Positions 5,284-11,354 of a stretch of DNA of 11,354 bases are shown in pieces. Origin of the DNA: Bacillota bacterium (lineage in GTDB: Bacteria > Bacillota > Clostridia > Oscillospirales > Acutalibacteraceae); NCBI GenBank assembly GCA_023417635.1, contig JAEZFF010000121.1:1-11354 (forward strand), given 5' to 3'. Position 1 is the stretch's first letter; every line of letters begins with the position of its first letter. The translations under genes were made by a program, and so were the position numbers. Under the pieces are notes generated by a model. The model was not told where the DNA came from. It saw nothing but the letters and a program-made list of their open reading frames with translations, and searched no databases.

Positions 5284-5793
5284 TCAGAGTATTGCTGCTT
5301 TCGCAACCTTAGAGGTGCTTTCAGTGGAAGGCTCCTTGCCGCCCCCTGACGCTGGATCTGTATTTAACGCATGAAGTCCATGAACTTCAGCCACATCCGA
5401 AAGGTTAAAAATCCTGTCGCCTATCTGGATCGTGCAGTCACCGGTCTCTTGGTTTAAAATAGCTTTGCTTACGGTGCCTGATACCGTTGTATCTTTGCCG
5501 GTGTCTGGGTCCATTTTCTTAACAACAACGTCATCCCCCACGAGTGCCGCGCCATATTCGCAGGTAGACTGTGTTGTCAGTTTATTCATGGACTGAATGG
5601 CTGTAAAAAGCGTCATTTCGGTCACATACTGCGATGTGTCGGTAGAAGAAGAGGAAACGCTCTGGTTTTTCATCTGAGCCGCCATAATTTTCAGGAAGCT
5701 CTGCATATTCAAAGTCTTGTTTTTCTGAACCGTTGTAGGAGCTTTATTGACATTTTGCGCTGGGTCTGACGGATTAATAGGATTTGCTGGCAT
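5284..5793 (-). CDS. flgD: Flagellar hook assembly (capping) protein FlgD
   Basis: FlgD caps the growing hook and promotes FlgE polymerisation, then is discarded. The 169-residue protein is the short Firmicutes form. The conserved N-terminal region is at about 30-71 (QSFLKIMAAQMKNQ, then QYVTEMTLFTAIQSMNKL). A small beta domain follows at about 83-138 (VVVKKMDPDTGK, VSGTVSKAI, IQIGDRIFNLSDVAEV). A low-complexity tail with GGGKEPSTES ends the protein. The usual NQDP(L/M)NP signature is altered: NQ at 43-44 is followed by SVSSSS. No cleavable signal peptide is seen, as expected for a flagellar type III export substrate. The ATG at 5793 is preceded by AAAAGGAGG at 7 nt, the strongest ribosome binding site seen here. 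fliK ends 31 nt upstream. Confidence 0.93.
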   Translation of the reverse strand: MPANPINPSDPAQNVNKAPTTVQKNKTLNMQSFLKIMAAQMKNQSVSSSSTDTSQYVTEMTLFTAIQSMNKLTTQSTCEYGAALVGDDVVVKKMDPDTGKDTTVSGTVSKAILNQETGDCTIQIGDRIFNLSDVAEVHGLHALNTDPASGGGKEPSTESTSKVAKAAIL

Positions 5794-5800
5794 TCTGCTG

Positions 5801-5809
5801 CCTCCTTTT
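5801..5809 (-). promoter_or_regulatory. Strong ribosome binding site of flgD
   Basis: AAAAGGAGG ends 7 nt before the ATG at 5793. It is the closest match to the consensus that I noticed in the window and fixes the flgD start. Confidence 0.75.
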
Positions 5810-5824
5810 AAAAAGTCTATTCTG

Positions 5825-7111
5825 TTATGCGCTTATGCCGGTCTGCTTCAGAATCGAGAGAAAATCATCCGTGTTGATATTTCCCGCGCCGGTAGAATTC
5901 GCCCAATGGGTCTGCTGTTCTTCCATCTGCTGGCGGGCATTCTGCTCTGCGTAACCGTTTTGCTGCTGTGCAAACTGCTGCTGTGCCGGCTGATCTGGAA
6001 CCGCCACCTGCACGCTGCTGTGGTTTGTCGTGTCCTGCAGCATAGAGCGGATTTCGCCGGAATTAGAAGCGAGAAGGCTCTGCGTCTTTGGGTTGGATGC
6101 CGCAAGTTCTACGGTCAGCATTCCGCCTTCAGAAACCAGCTTAACGGAAACCTTGCCGAGTGACTGTGGGTAAAGGTCAACCTGAAGCTGCTGTTTTCCA
6201 TTTTTCAGGCCCTGTACAACCGCTTCGGAAATCTGGTGTGCTACAGGAACCTTTTCCGCAACGGGAGCATTGGAAACCTTAATGACCACATGGCCGTCTG
6301 TGTAAAGATTAGAAAGCTGTGCTGCTTTGAAAGCATCTGGAGAAGAATCTTCTTTTCTGCCGGTATTCGTTTCTGCAGTCTGTGAAACGACTTTTACCGG
6401 AACATTTTCAGCTTTGGATTTCTCGGTTACAATTTGTGCAGGATAGGCTTCCAATGGCTGCTTTTCCTGTACTGCGGGTGAACTTTCCGCTACGGCTGCT
6501 TCACTGCCATCAGCGCGTAGAGCCTGCGGCTTCGCGGTTTCAACCGCTGCTGTTTTGGGGGCTGCATTCTGCTGAAGCACAAGCGGTTGAGCCGTTTTTT
6601 CTGCCGGTATCGGTTTCGACGCTGTGGGCTGCATCGGCTGTGCTTCTGACTGTAAAACTGTTTTCGCCTGCGCCGGAACTGCCGCCTGCTGAACCGGTTT
6701 TGCCTTGGAAAGATCCGCTGCCGTAATTAGCTGTGAAACATTGCCCTTAGCTAAAGCCGGAACCGCCTGCTGCTTCTGTACTTTGCCGGAGTCTGCCGAA
6801 AGAGAAACGGAAAGCTCGCTGGATGCGGCTGCCGCTTTCAGCTGAACCTGCGGTGGAAGCACATCTGCCACTTGAGTGTTTGGCTGAACAAGGGTCACTG
6901 CATCTTTCAGCGGATCTTTCTGATCCTTCGGCCGGCCTTCTTTTTCGGGAGGCGCCTTTTCTGTAGAATCGCCTGATTCGGTTGGAGCCGTCTTTTGGGA
7001 AGCTGCCTGCAGTAAAGCCTGAAAACTGTCGGTTTTCTGAGTATCAGCAGAAGCTGCTTTGGGTTTTGATGAAATCGGCTGCCCGGTTTCTATCTGTATT
7101 TTCTGTATCAC
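5825..7111 (-). CDS. fliK: Flagellar hook-length control protein FliK
   Basis: FliK is exported during hook growth, measures hook length and switches the export gate from hook to filament substrates. The 428-residue protein has a long low-complexity N-terminal region (to about 285) rich in Gln, Ala, Pro, Lys and Glu, the disordered ruler part. The conserved C-terminal hook-length domain is at about 290-372 (HQISEAVVQGLKNGKQQLQV, DLYPQSLGKVSVKL, then SLLASNSGEIRSMLQ). A Gln-rich tail (QQQFAQQQNGYAEQ) follows and the end is DDFLSILKQTGISA. The N-terminal half is too divergent to recognise by itself; the C-terminal domain and the position before flgD make the call. The start is GTG at 7111, with AGAGGTGA 6 nt upstream. 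It lies 67 nt after fliJ. Confidence 0.92.
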   Translation of the reverse strand: MIQKIQIETGQPISSKPKAASADTQKTDSFQALLQAASQKTAPTESGDSTEKAPPEKEGRPKDQKDPLKDAVTLVQPNTQVADVLPPQVQLKAAAASSELSVSLSADSGKVQKQQAVPALAKGNVSQLITAADLSKAKPVQQAAVPAQAKTVLQSEAQPMQPTASKPIPAEKTAQPLVLQQNAAPKTAAVETAKPQALRADGSEAAVAESSPAVQEKQPLEAYPAQIVTEKSKAENVPVKVVSQTAETNTGRKEDSSPDAFKAAQLSNLYTDGHVVIKVSNAPVAEKVPVAHQISEAVVQGLKNGKQQLQVDLYPQSLGKVSVKLVSEGGMLTVELAASNPKTQSLLASNSGEIRSMLQDTTNHSSVQVAVPDQPAQQQFAQQQNGYAEQNARQQMEEQQTHWANSTGAGNINTDDFLSILKQTGISA

Positions 7112-7117
7112 TGTCTG

Positions 7118-7125
7118 TCACCTCT
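7118..7125 (-). promoter_or_regulatory. Ribosome binding site setting the GTG start of fliK
   Basis: AGAGGTGA ends 6 nt before the GTG at 7111. The good match and spacing support the non-ATG start. Confidence 0.7.
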
Positions 7126-7178
7126 TTTCACCTTGGATTCTATCTAAAATGGAATTAGACAGCTAAAAAAATGAAGGG

Positions 7179-7625
7179 TCAGCTTGCTGCGGCGCTTGCG
7201 TGGCTCACAAACTCTTCCAGGAAGGTTTCCTGCTCTTTTCGCTCCTGGGTCCTGTATGCCGTTACCTGTTTGTCCTTCAGCCGCTCCAGCCCAGAAATAT
7301 CACTTTTCATCTGAACTACCTCTTTTTGTTTTGCGGCAATGGCTTCCTGCATTTTGCGCTCATCCTGTTTTAAATCTTCAATCTTATGGTTCAGCACCCT
7401 AAGGTAACCTTTATATACGGCGATTTGATGGGGAGCCACCAGACCACCGTTCATCCTGTCAATCAGGCCTTGATCGGTATTTTCAAATTCATGGTTTGCC
7501 GCGTTGATGTTTGCCTCAATTTCGCGGTGCTGCATCTGTAGGCGGGTAAGCTCACTTTTCAGTAAGCCGAGAATCTGCTGCTTGTAATCGAGTACTTTTT
7601 GAAGAGAGAAACTGAATTTTTTCAT
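7179..7625 (-). CDS. fliJ: Flagellar export protein FliJ
   Basis: FliJ is the coiled-coil stalk of the export ATPase; it links the FliI ring to FlhA and helps energise export. The 148-residue protein has the family length and is almost wholly helical and charged, with heptad-like Leu/Ile/Met spacing throughout. The start KKFSFSLQKVLDYKQQ is the usual FliJ opening, and the later KQKEVVQMKSDISGLERLKD matches the second helix. There is no membrane segment or signal. The ATG at 7625 lies only 4 nt after the fliI stop, and its weak upstream AAAGAG lies inside the end of fliI, so translation is probably coupled. FliJ proteins share little sequence, so the call leans on the N-terminal motif and on the place between fliI and fliK. 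Confidence 0.92.
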   Translation of the reverse strand: MKKFSFSLQKVLDYKQQILGLLKSELTRLQMQHREIEANINAANHEFENTDQGLIDRMNGGLVAPHQIAVYKGYLRVLNHKIEDLKQDERKMQEAIAAKQKEVVQMKSDISGLERLKDKQVTAYRTQERKEQETFLEEFVSHASAAAS

Positions 7626-7629
7626 ATTC

Positions 7630-8928
7630 TTAAATCTCTTTCATTAATTCTTCTGTTTTTTCAGCCGTGAAGGTTTCATCCACCTTCTGAGTCAGGAAAG
7701 AATTGATTTTATCAACTTTGGCAACTGCTTCGTCCAACCGCCGGTTCATACCTTGTTTATAAGCGCCAATTGAAATCAAGTCGTAGTTTTGGTAATAAGT
7801 AGAAAGCAAATCGCGTATTTTAGCCGCCTGAGCCTTATGCTCCGGGGAAACGATGTCGTCCATCAGTCTTGAAATGCTTGCGTTAATGTCAATGGCAGGG
7901 TAATGGTTCTGTGTTGCCAGCTTGCGGGAAAGTACAATGTGGCCATCCAAAATACCGCGGACGGTATCGGCAATCGGCTCATTGGTGTCGTCGCCCTCCA
8001 CAAGCACAGTGTAAATGCCGGTAATAGAACCATTTTTGAAATTCCCGCTGCGTTCCAGCAGCTTTGGAAGTTCCGCATAAATGGAAGGCGTGTAGCCACG
8101 CGCTATGGGAGGTTCACCAATGGAAAGCCCAATTTCACGCTCTGCCATGGCAAAACGTGTCAGGGAATCCATCATGAGTAAAACATCTTTGCCCTGGTCG
8201 CGGAAATACTCTGCAACGGCTGTAGCAACCGAAGGGCACTTGGCGCGGAACATGGCTGGCTGATCGGAAGTTGCTATCACCAGAACAGTTCGGGCTAGCC
8301 CTTCCTTGCCAAGATCTTTTTCGATGAATTCCTTAACTTCTCTGCCTCTTTCGCCCACAAGCGCTATGACGTTCACATCGGACTGAACGTGTTTTGCAAT
8401 CATGCCCATCAGCGTACTTTTTCCAACGCCGCTTCCGGCAAAGATGCCCATTCTCTGCCCTTTGCCTATCGTCAGCATCCCGTCTATAGCTTTGATGCCA
8501 TAGCTGAGCGGCTCGGTGATACGCGGGCGTTCCAGCGGATTGGTATAACTTGCATCAATATCGTAAAACTGAGTCGGATGAAACGGTGCGAGGCCATCCA
8601 TTGGGTGGCCCATAGCGTCGATTGTCCTGCCTACCAGAAAGTCGCCAACCGGTACGCGCAGCTTGTGCTCTGTGTTTTCCACAATACTGCCCAGGCCAAT
8701 GCCTTTTACATCGCCGTAAGCCATCAGCAAAAGGTTGCCTTCTTTAAAACCAACGACCTCTGCAGTGATTTTTGCGTCACTACCCGAGCCAATCGTGCAG
8801 ATGTCGCCGATTTTGCCCGGGAGACCAGCAACTTCAATCATCATGCCGGTGACATTTTTTACTTTTCCTTTATAGCTGAGCGGGTTGATTCTGTCTACGG
8901 CCTTGCACGCTTCCTGCAAATCCACCAT
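7630..8928 (-). CDS. fliI: Flagellum-specific ATP synthase FliI (export ATPase)
   Basis: FliI is the hexameric ATPase at the base of the flagellar type III export gate, related to the F1 beta subunit. From the ATG at 8928 it has 432 residues, the normal size. An N-terminal beta-barrel (about 15-90) is followed by the nucleotide-binding core. The P-loop GSGVGKST is at 165-172. GERGRE at 192-197 holds the catalytic glutamate E193, and the Walker B strand LLMMD is at 250-254, followed by SLTRFAMAEREIGL. The C-terminal domain is helical. The frame extends 5 codons to a GTG at 8943, but AAAAGG is then only 2 nt from the start. With the ATG, AGGCGGTGA lies 11 nt upstream, so I prefer the ATG, not firmly. 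fliH ends 24 nt before this ATG. Confidence 0.97.
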   Translation of the reverse strand: MVDLQEACKAVDRINPLSYKGKVKNVTGMMIEVAGLPGKIGDICTIGSGSDAKITAEVVGFKEGNLLLMAYGDVKGIGLGSIVENTEHKLRVPVGDFLVGRTIDAMGHPMDGLAPFHPTQFYDIDASYTNPLERPRITEPLSYGIKAIDGMLTIGKGQRMGIFAGSGVGKSTLMGMIAKHVQSDVNVIALVGERGREVKEFIEKDLGKEGLARTVLVIATSDQPAMFRAKCPSVATAVAEYFRDQGKDVLLMMDSLTRFAMAEREIGLSIGEPPIARGYTPSIYAELPKLLERSGNFKNGSITGIYTVLVEGDDTNEPIADTVRGILDGHIVLSRKLATQNHYPAIDINASISRLMDDIVSPEHKAQAAKIRDLLSTYYQNYDLISIGAYKQGMNRRLDEAVAKVDKINSFLTQKVDETFTAEKTEELMKEI

Positions 8929-8952
8929 GATGGCTGTTTTCACCGCCTTTTG

Positions 8953-9816
8953 TTACTGCTGTGTTTTCTTTATTTTCACTGCTTCGGCAATTCCTTTTTG
9001 CAGCTTGGAAATTTGGCTGTCTGCTCCGGCATCTACCACCTGGTCCGGCATTTCTATCACACAGTCTGTGTTGCTCATGTCAGCGGAAGCGATTACCTTG
9101 ACGCTGCTCGAAATATCCTGCAGGTCTTTTATAATGCTGCTGTCTGCCTTCATTAAGACGCTTGCCGTTTCATTGGAAACAAAAATGCGAATCCATTCCT
9201 GGCTGCGGTACTCTTCCATAACGGAAAGAATCATATCGTGCATGGCATGCTCATTGGTTTTTAGTTCCTGCCTGAGAACTGCCTTAGCCATCGAAGCCGC
9301 AAGATTCACAAGGCCATCCTCAAATTTTTCAAGGATACCATCTTTCGACTTCTCAACCGACTCAATCATCAGGCTTAGTTCATCAAGGGAGCGGCGGCTT
9401 GCCGCGTCCGCTTTTTCTCTGCCGCTTTCCACGCCTTCCTTATAACCGGCGTCATAGCCTTCCCTTTTCCCTTCCCGGGAGCCTTTGGCATAACCATCAG
9501 TGTAAGCCCGCTGCTTTACTTCAGTTGCCTCATTCCGTATGTCCTCGCGTGCTTCCTTCATGGTCTTTTCGCTGTATGCCTGTGCGGAATTTATAATTTC
9601 TTTGGCCTTCAGGAAAGCCTGTTCCAAAGCCTGTTTCGGCTGGTTTGGCTGCGTAAGGTCCGCCTGCGGCTGCTCCGTTTTCTCCGCCTGCGATGGAATA
9701 AACTCACTGACTGTTTTCCCATCGGCGGAAATCTGCGGCTCAAGGTTGGTATATCGGTAGTTGGAAACTGCAGCCGTGTATTCGCCGGAACGGATAATCC
9801 TACTCAATGATCTCAT
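8953..9816 (-). CDS. fliH: Flagellar assembly protein FliH
   Basis: FliH is the peripheral stator that holds FliI and tethers it to the C-ring via FliN/FliY. The 287-residue protein has a low-complexity Gln/Pro-rich N-terminal part (about 42-62), a long charged coiled coil (about 63-105), then a glycine ladder. Seven glycines recur every fourth residue at 108, 112, 116, 120, 124, 128 and 132, the GxxxG repeats known in FliH. The C-terminal half is the FliH/V-ATPase E-like domain (KAVLRQELKTNEHAMHDMIL, then DCVIEMPDQVVDAGADSQIS). It ends in the short C-terminal helix (KLQKGIAEAVKI) that contacts the ATPase. The ATG at 9816 lies inside fliG, giving a 17-nt overlap, so coupled translation is likely. 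The gene ends 24 nt before the preferred fliI start. Confidence 0.94.
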   Translation of the reverse strand: MRSLSRIIRSGEYTAAVSNYRYTNLEPQISADGKTVSEFIPSQAEKTEQPQADLTQPNQPKQALEQAFLKAKEIINSAQAYSEKTMKEAREDIRNEATEVKQRAYTDGYAKGSREGKREGYDAGYKEGVESGREKADAASRRSLDELSLMIESVEKSKDGILEKFEDGLVNLAASMAKAVLRQELKTNEHAMHDMILSVMEEYRSQEWIRIFVSNETASVLMKADSSIIKDLQDISSSVKVIASADMSNTDCVIEMPDQVVDAGADSQISKLQKGIAEAVKIKKTQQ

Positions 9817-10816
9817 CCTTTCCGCCCTTCGAAATTACAAGCTCGCCTTCACTTTCAAGGCGCCGAATCACACCAACAATTCTCTGCTGGGCTTCTTCAA
9901 CATCCTTAAGACGTACATTATGCGTATATTCGAGGTCGGATTTGACCGTATCTGCTGAACGTGTGGACATATTTTTGAATATGATTTCTTGAACATCTTT
10001 ATTCGCACCCTTCAGGGCAAACACAAGGTCTTTGGAATCCACTTCGCGCAGGAAACGCTGAATGGACATATCGTCCAGACCAATGATGTCTTCGAACACG
10101 AACATCTTTTTGCGGATTTCTTCCGAAAGTTCCGAATCCTTGCGGTTCAGTTCGTCGAAGATGTTCTTTTCCGCCGTGCGGTCCATGTTGTTCATCACAT
10201 CAGCTGCATAATCGATGCCGCCAAATGTTGTAAATTCTGTGTCGAACATATTGGAGAATTTATTTGAAAGGTTGTCTTCCACAATTTTGATAACCTCCGG
10301 TGAAGTACGGTCCATAGTTGCAATGCGCTGCACAACATCCACCTGCTTGTCTGGCGGAAGTTCAGCAATGACTGTGGCAGCCTGGTCCGGCCGTGTGTAC
10401 GAAAGAATCAGCGCTATGGTCTGCGGATGCTCATTCTGGATGGTAGTCAGCAGGTTCTTATAGTCCGCCTTGCGCAGGAACTCAAAAGCTTTTTGATTAA
10501 TGGACTTGGTGACGCGCTCCAGCAGGGAATTTGCCTCCTGCTCGCCATATGCTTTTTCCAGGACGTTTCGGGCATACTCCACACCGCCGTCAGTAACGAC
10601 TTTCTGCGTCAGGCAAAGCTGGTAGAAATCGTTGAGAATCGTATCCATCTGGTCGCTTGGCACATTGGAAGTGCGGGCGACCTCATAAGTGAGCTGTTCC
10701 AGCTCGTCTTCGCGCAGGTATTTGTAAATCTGAGAAGCCGTGTCGGCGCCAAGGGCAATTACTACCGCTGCCGCTTTCTGCGGCCCAGTTATTTTCGGCG
10801 GTTGAAGCTCACTCAT
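9800..10816 (-). CDS. fliG: Flagellar motor switch protein FliG
   Basis: FliG is the rotor protein of the C-ring; its C-terminal helix meets MotA to make torque. The 338-residue protein has the standard length and three domains. The N-terminal domain (about 1-100) binds FliF. The middle domain carries EHPQT at 129-133, which contacts FliM. GG at 199-200 (FGGIDYAADVMNNMD) marks the hinge-side armadillo motif. The C-terminal domain has MFVFEDI at 238-244 and the charged torque helix DDMSIQRFLREVDSKDLVFA (248-267), rich in the Asp and Arg residues that face the stator. The ATG at 10816 overlaps the end of fliF by 8 nt (ATGAGTGA), and the gene overlaps fliH by 17 nt at its other end. Confidence 0.97.
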   Translation of the reverse strand: MSELQPPKITGPQKAAAVVIALGADTASQIYKYLREDELEQLTYEVARTSNVPSDQMDTILNDFYQLCLTQKVVTDGGVEYARNVLEKAYGEQEANSLLERVTKSINQKAFEFLRKADYKNLLTTIQNEHPQTIALILSYTRPDQAATVIAELPPDKQVDVVQRIATMDRTSPEVIKIVEDNLSNKFSNMFDTEFTTFGGIDYAADVMNNMDRTAEKNIFDELNRKDSELSEEIRKKMFVFEDIIGLDDMSIQRFLREVDSKDLVFALKGANKDVQEIIFKNMSTRSADTVKSDLEYTHNVRLKDVEEAQQRIVGVIRRLESEGELVISKGGKDEIIE

Positions 10817-11354
10817 GCTTGATTTCGTCTCCTCTCAACCAACTGCGGAGCAGCTGAGCGGCAATTTCCGGATTCTTGGAGGAGAAATCCTGAAGCTGGT
10901 TCTTAATCTGTTCCTCTTTGTCGCTGCCTGCACTGCGCATTTCCTCAATCGAAGGCACTGGTTCTTTTTCCACCTGCTCTGCACCTTCTCCTGCCTCTTC
11001 GCCTTCCGGCATTTTCTCGGCATTTTCGGCAGCAACTTCTTCCGGCGAAAGCTGCTGCAGGTTTGCAAGCATCTCTGCCCTTCTGGCTTTCCTCTTCTTA
11101 GCGGAAAGCAGAACAATTAACAGAATCAGCAAAATCAGCGCGCCCGCAGCAATTAGGATAATTGGGTTATTTAACAGTATTTGCGGAAGCCCATTTGCCT
11201 GTACGTTATTTGCCTGCGACGAAGCTACTGCCGATGGCATTGTGGCCATAATGGCTACTTTGCTCTGGTCGACCGCAGCAGCATTGGCAATCAGTGCGGT
11301 CAAATCCTGTTTTTTGGCATCCGTCATCCCATTTGTTGTAATCACAGCCGCCAC
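10809..11354 (-). CDS. fliF: Flagellar MS-ring protein FliF, C-terminal part (5' end outside the window)
   Basis: The last 181 codons or so of the MS-ring protein; the gene starts beyond base 11354 and no true start is visible. FliF builds the membrane ring on which the rotor and export gate are assembled. The visible part begins in the periplasmic region (MTDAKKQDLTALIANAAAVD, typical of the third ring-building region). A linker, the second membrane helix (about 64-85 of the visible part; IILIAAGALILLILLIVLL) and a basic stop-transfer KKRKARR follow. The cytoplasmic tail is acidic with many Glu (PEGEEAGEGAE). It ends in the FliG-binding helices, with NPEIAAQLLRSWLRGDE just before the stop. 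The stop overlaps the fliG start by 8 nt, so the ring and rotor genes are probably translationally coupled. Confidence 0.95.
   Translation of the reverse strand: MAAVITTNGMTDAKKQDLTALIANAAAVDQSKVAIMATMPSAVASSQANNVQANGLPQILLNNPIILIAAGALILLILLIVLLSAKKRKARRAEMLANLQQLSPEEVAAENAEKMPEGEEAGEGAEQVEKEPVPSIEEMRSAGSDKEEQIKNQLQDFSSKNPEIAAQLLRSWLRGDEIKHE

Noticed and set aside
7112..7178. Possible terminator in the fliJ-fliK spacer because of a 7-T run in the transcribed direction (7171-7165).
   Set aside because: Only a 4-bp stem with a 2-nt loop can be drawn before it, too weak for an intrinsic terminator, and the operon plainly continues.
8389..9156. A 255-codon open frame on the plus strand opposite fliI and fliH.
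   Set aside because: It is wholly antisense to two certain genes, its translation shows no recognisable family or domain, and its composition is that of a reverse-strand shadow.
1..11354. A hidden accessory system, prophage, insertion element or CRISPR array.
   Set aside because: Flagellar genes fill the window on one strand with gaps under about 100 bases, and no repeats, transposase or foreign-looking composition are seen.

Overview
The window is an uninterrupted stretch of a flagellar (fla/che-type) operon. Every gene lies on the minus strand, so transcription runs from the high coordinates to the low ones. In transcription order the genes are: fliF (3' part only), fliG, fliH, fliI, fliJ, fliK, flgD, a small conserved flagellar-operon protein (TIGR02530 type), flgE, flbD/swrD, motA, motB, fliM and fliY (5' part only). 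No RNA genes, mobile elements, CRISPR arrays or foreign islands are visible, and no gap between genes exceeds about 100 bases.

Gene order and protein types point to a motile member of the Firmicutes, most likely Clostridia. FliY replaces FliN and has an N-terminal CheC-like domain. FlgD is short, a SwrD/FlbD gene follows flgE, and motAB sit inside the basal-body operon, as in many clostridia. Base composition is moderate (G+C estimated by eye at somewhat under 50%). The genus cannot be fixed from this sequence; a ruminococcaceal/oscillospiraceal clostridium is a guess.

Region by region: 11354-8928 encodes the end of the MS ring (FliF), the rotor/switch protein FliG and the regulator and ATPase of the export gate (FliH, FliI). 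Overlapping or tightly packed starts suggest translational coupling. 7625-5284 encodes the rest of the export and hook-assembly set (FliJ stalk, FliK hook-length ruler, FlgD hook cap). 5263-3829 holds the uncharacterised conserved protein and the hook protein FlgE. 3748-1751 is a motor-power module: SwrD/FlbD followed by the stator pair MotA and MotB. 1651-1 begins the rest of the switch (FliM, FliY), through which CheY-P sets rotation and FliY probably dephosphorylates CheY-P.

The window is conventional in content and I see no undescribed biological system in it. The points most worth a second look are: structured, partly mutually exclusive hairpins in the two spacers that flank flgE; the absence of fliL between motB and fliM, where an inverted repeat sits instead; a FliY without the usual N-terminal CheY-binding peptide; a 9-A run at the start of motB; a MotB transmembrane segment that looks more like Na+-type stators; and the widespread but functionally unassigned TIGR02530-type protein.
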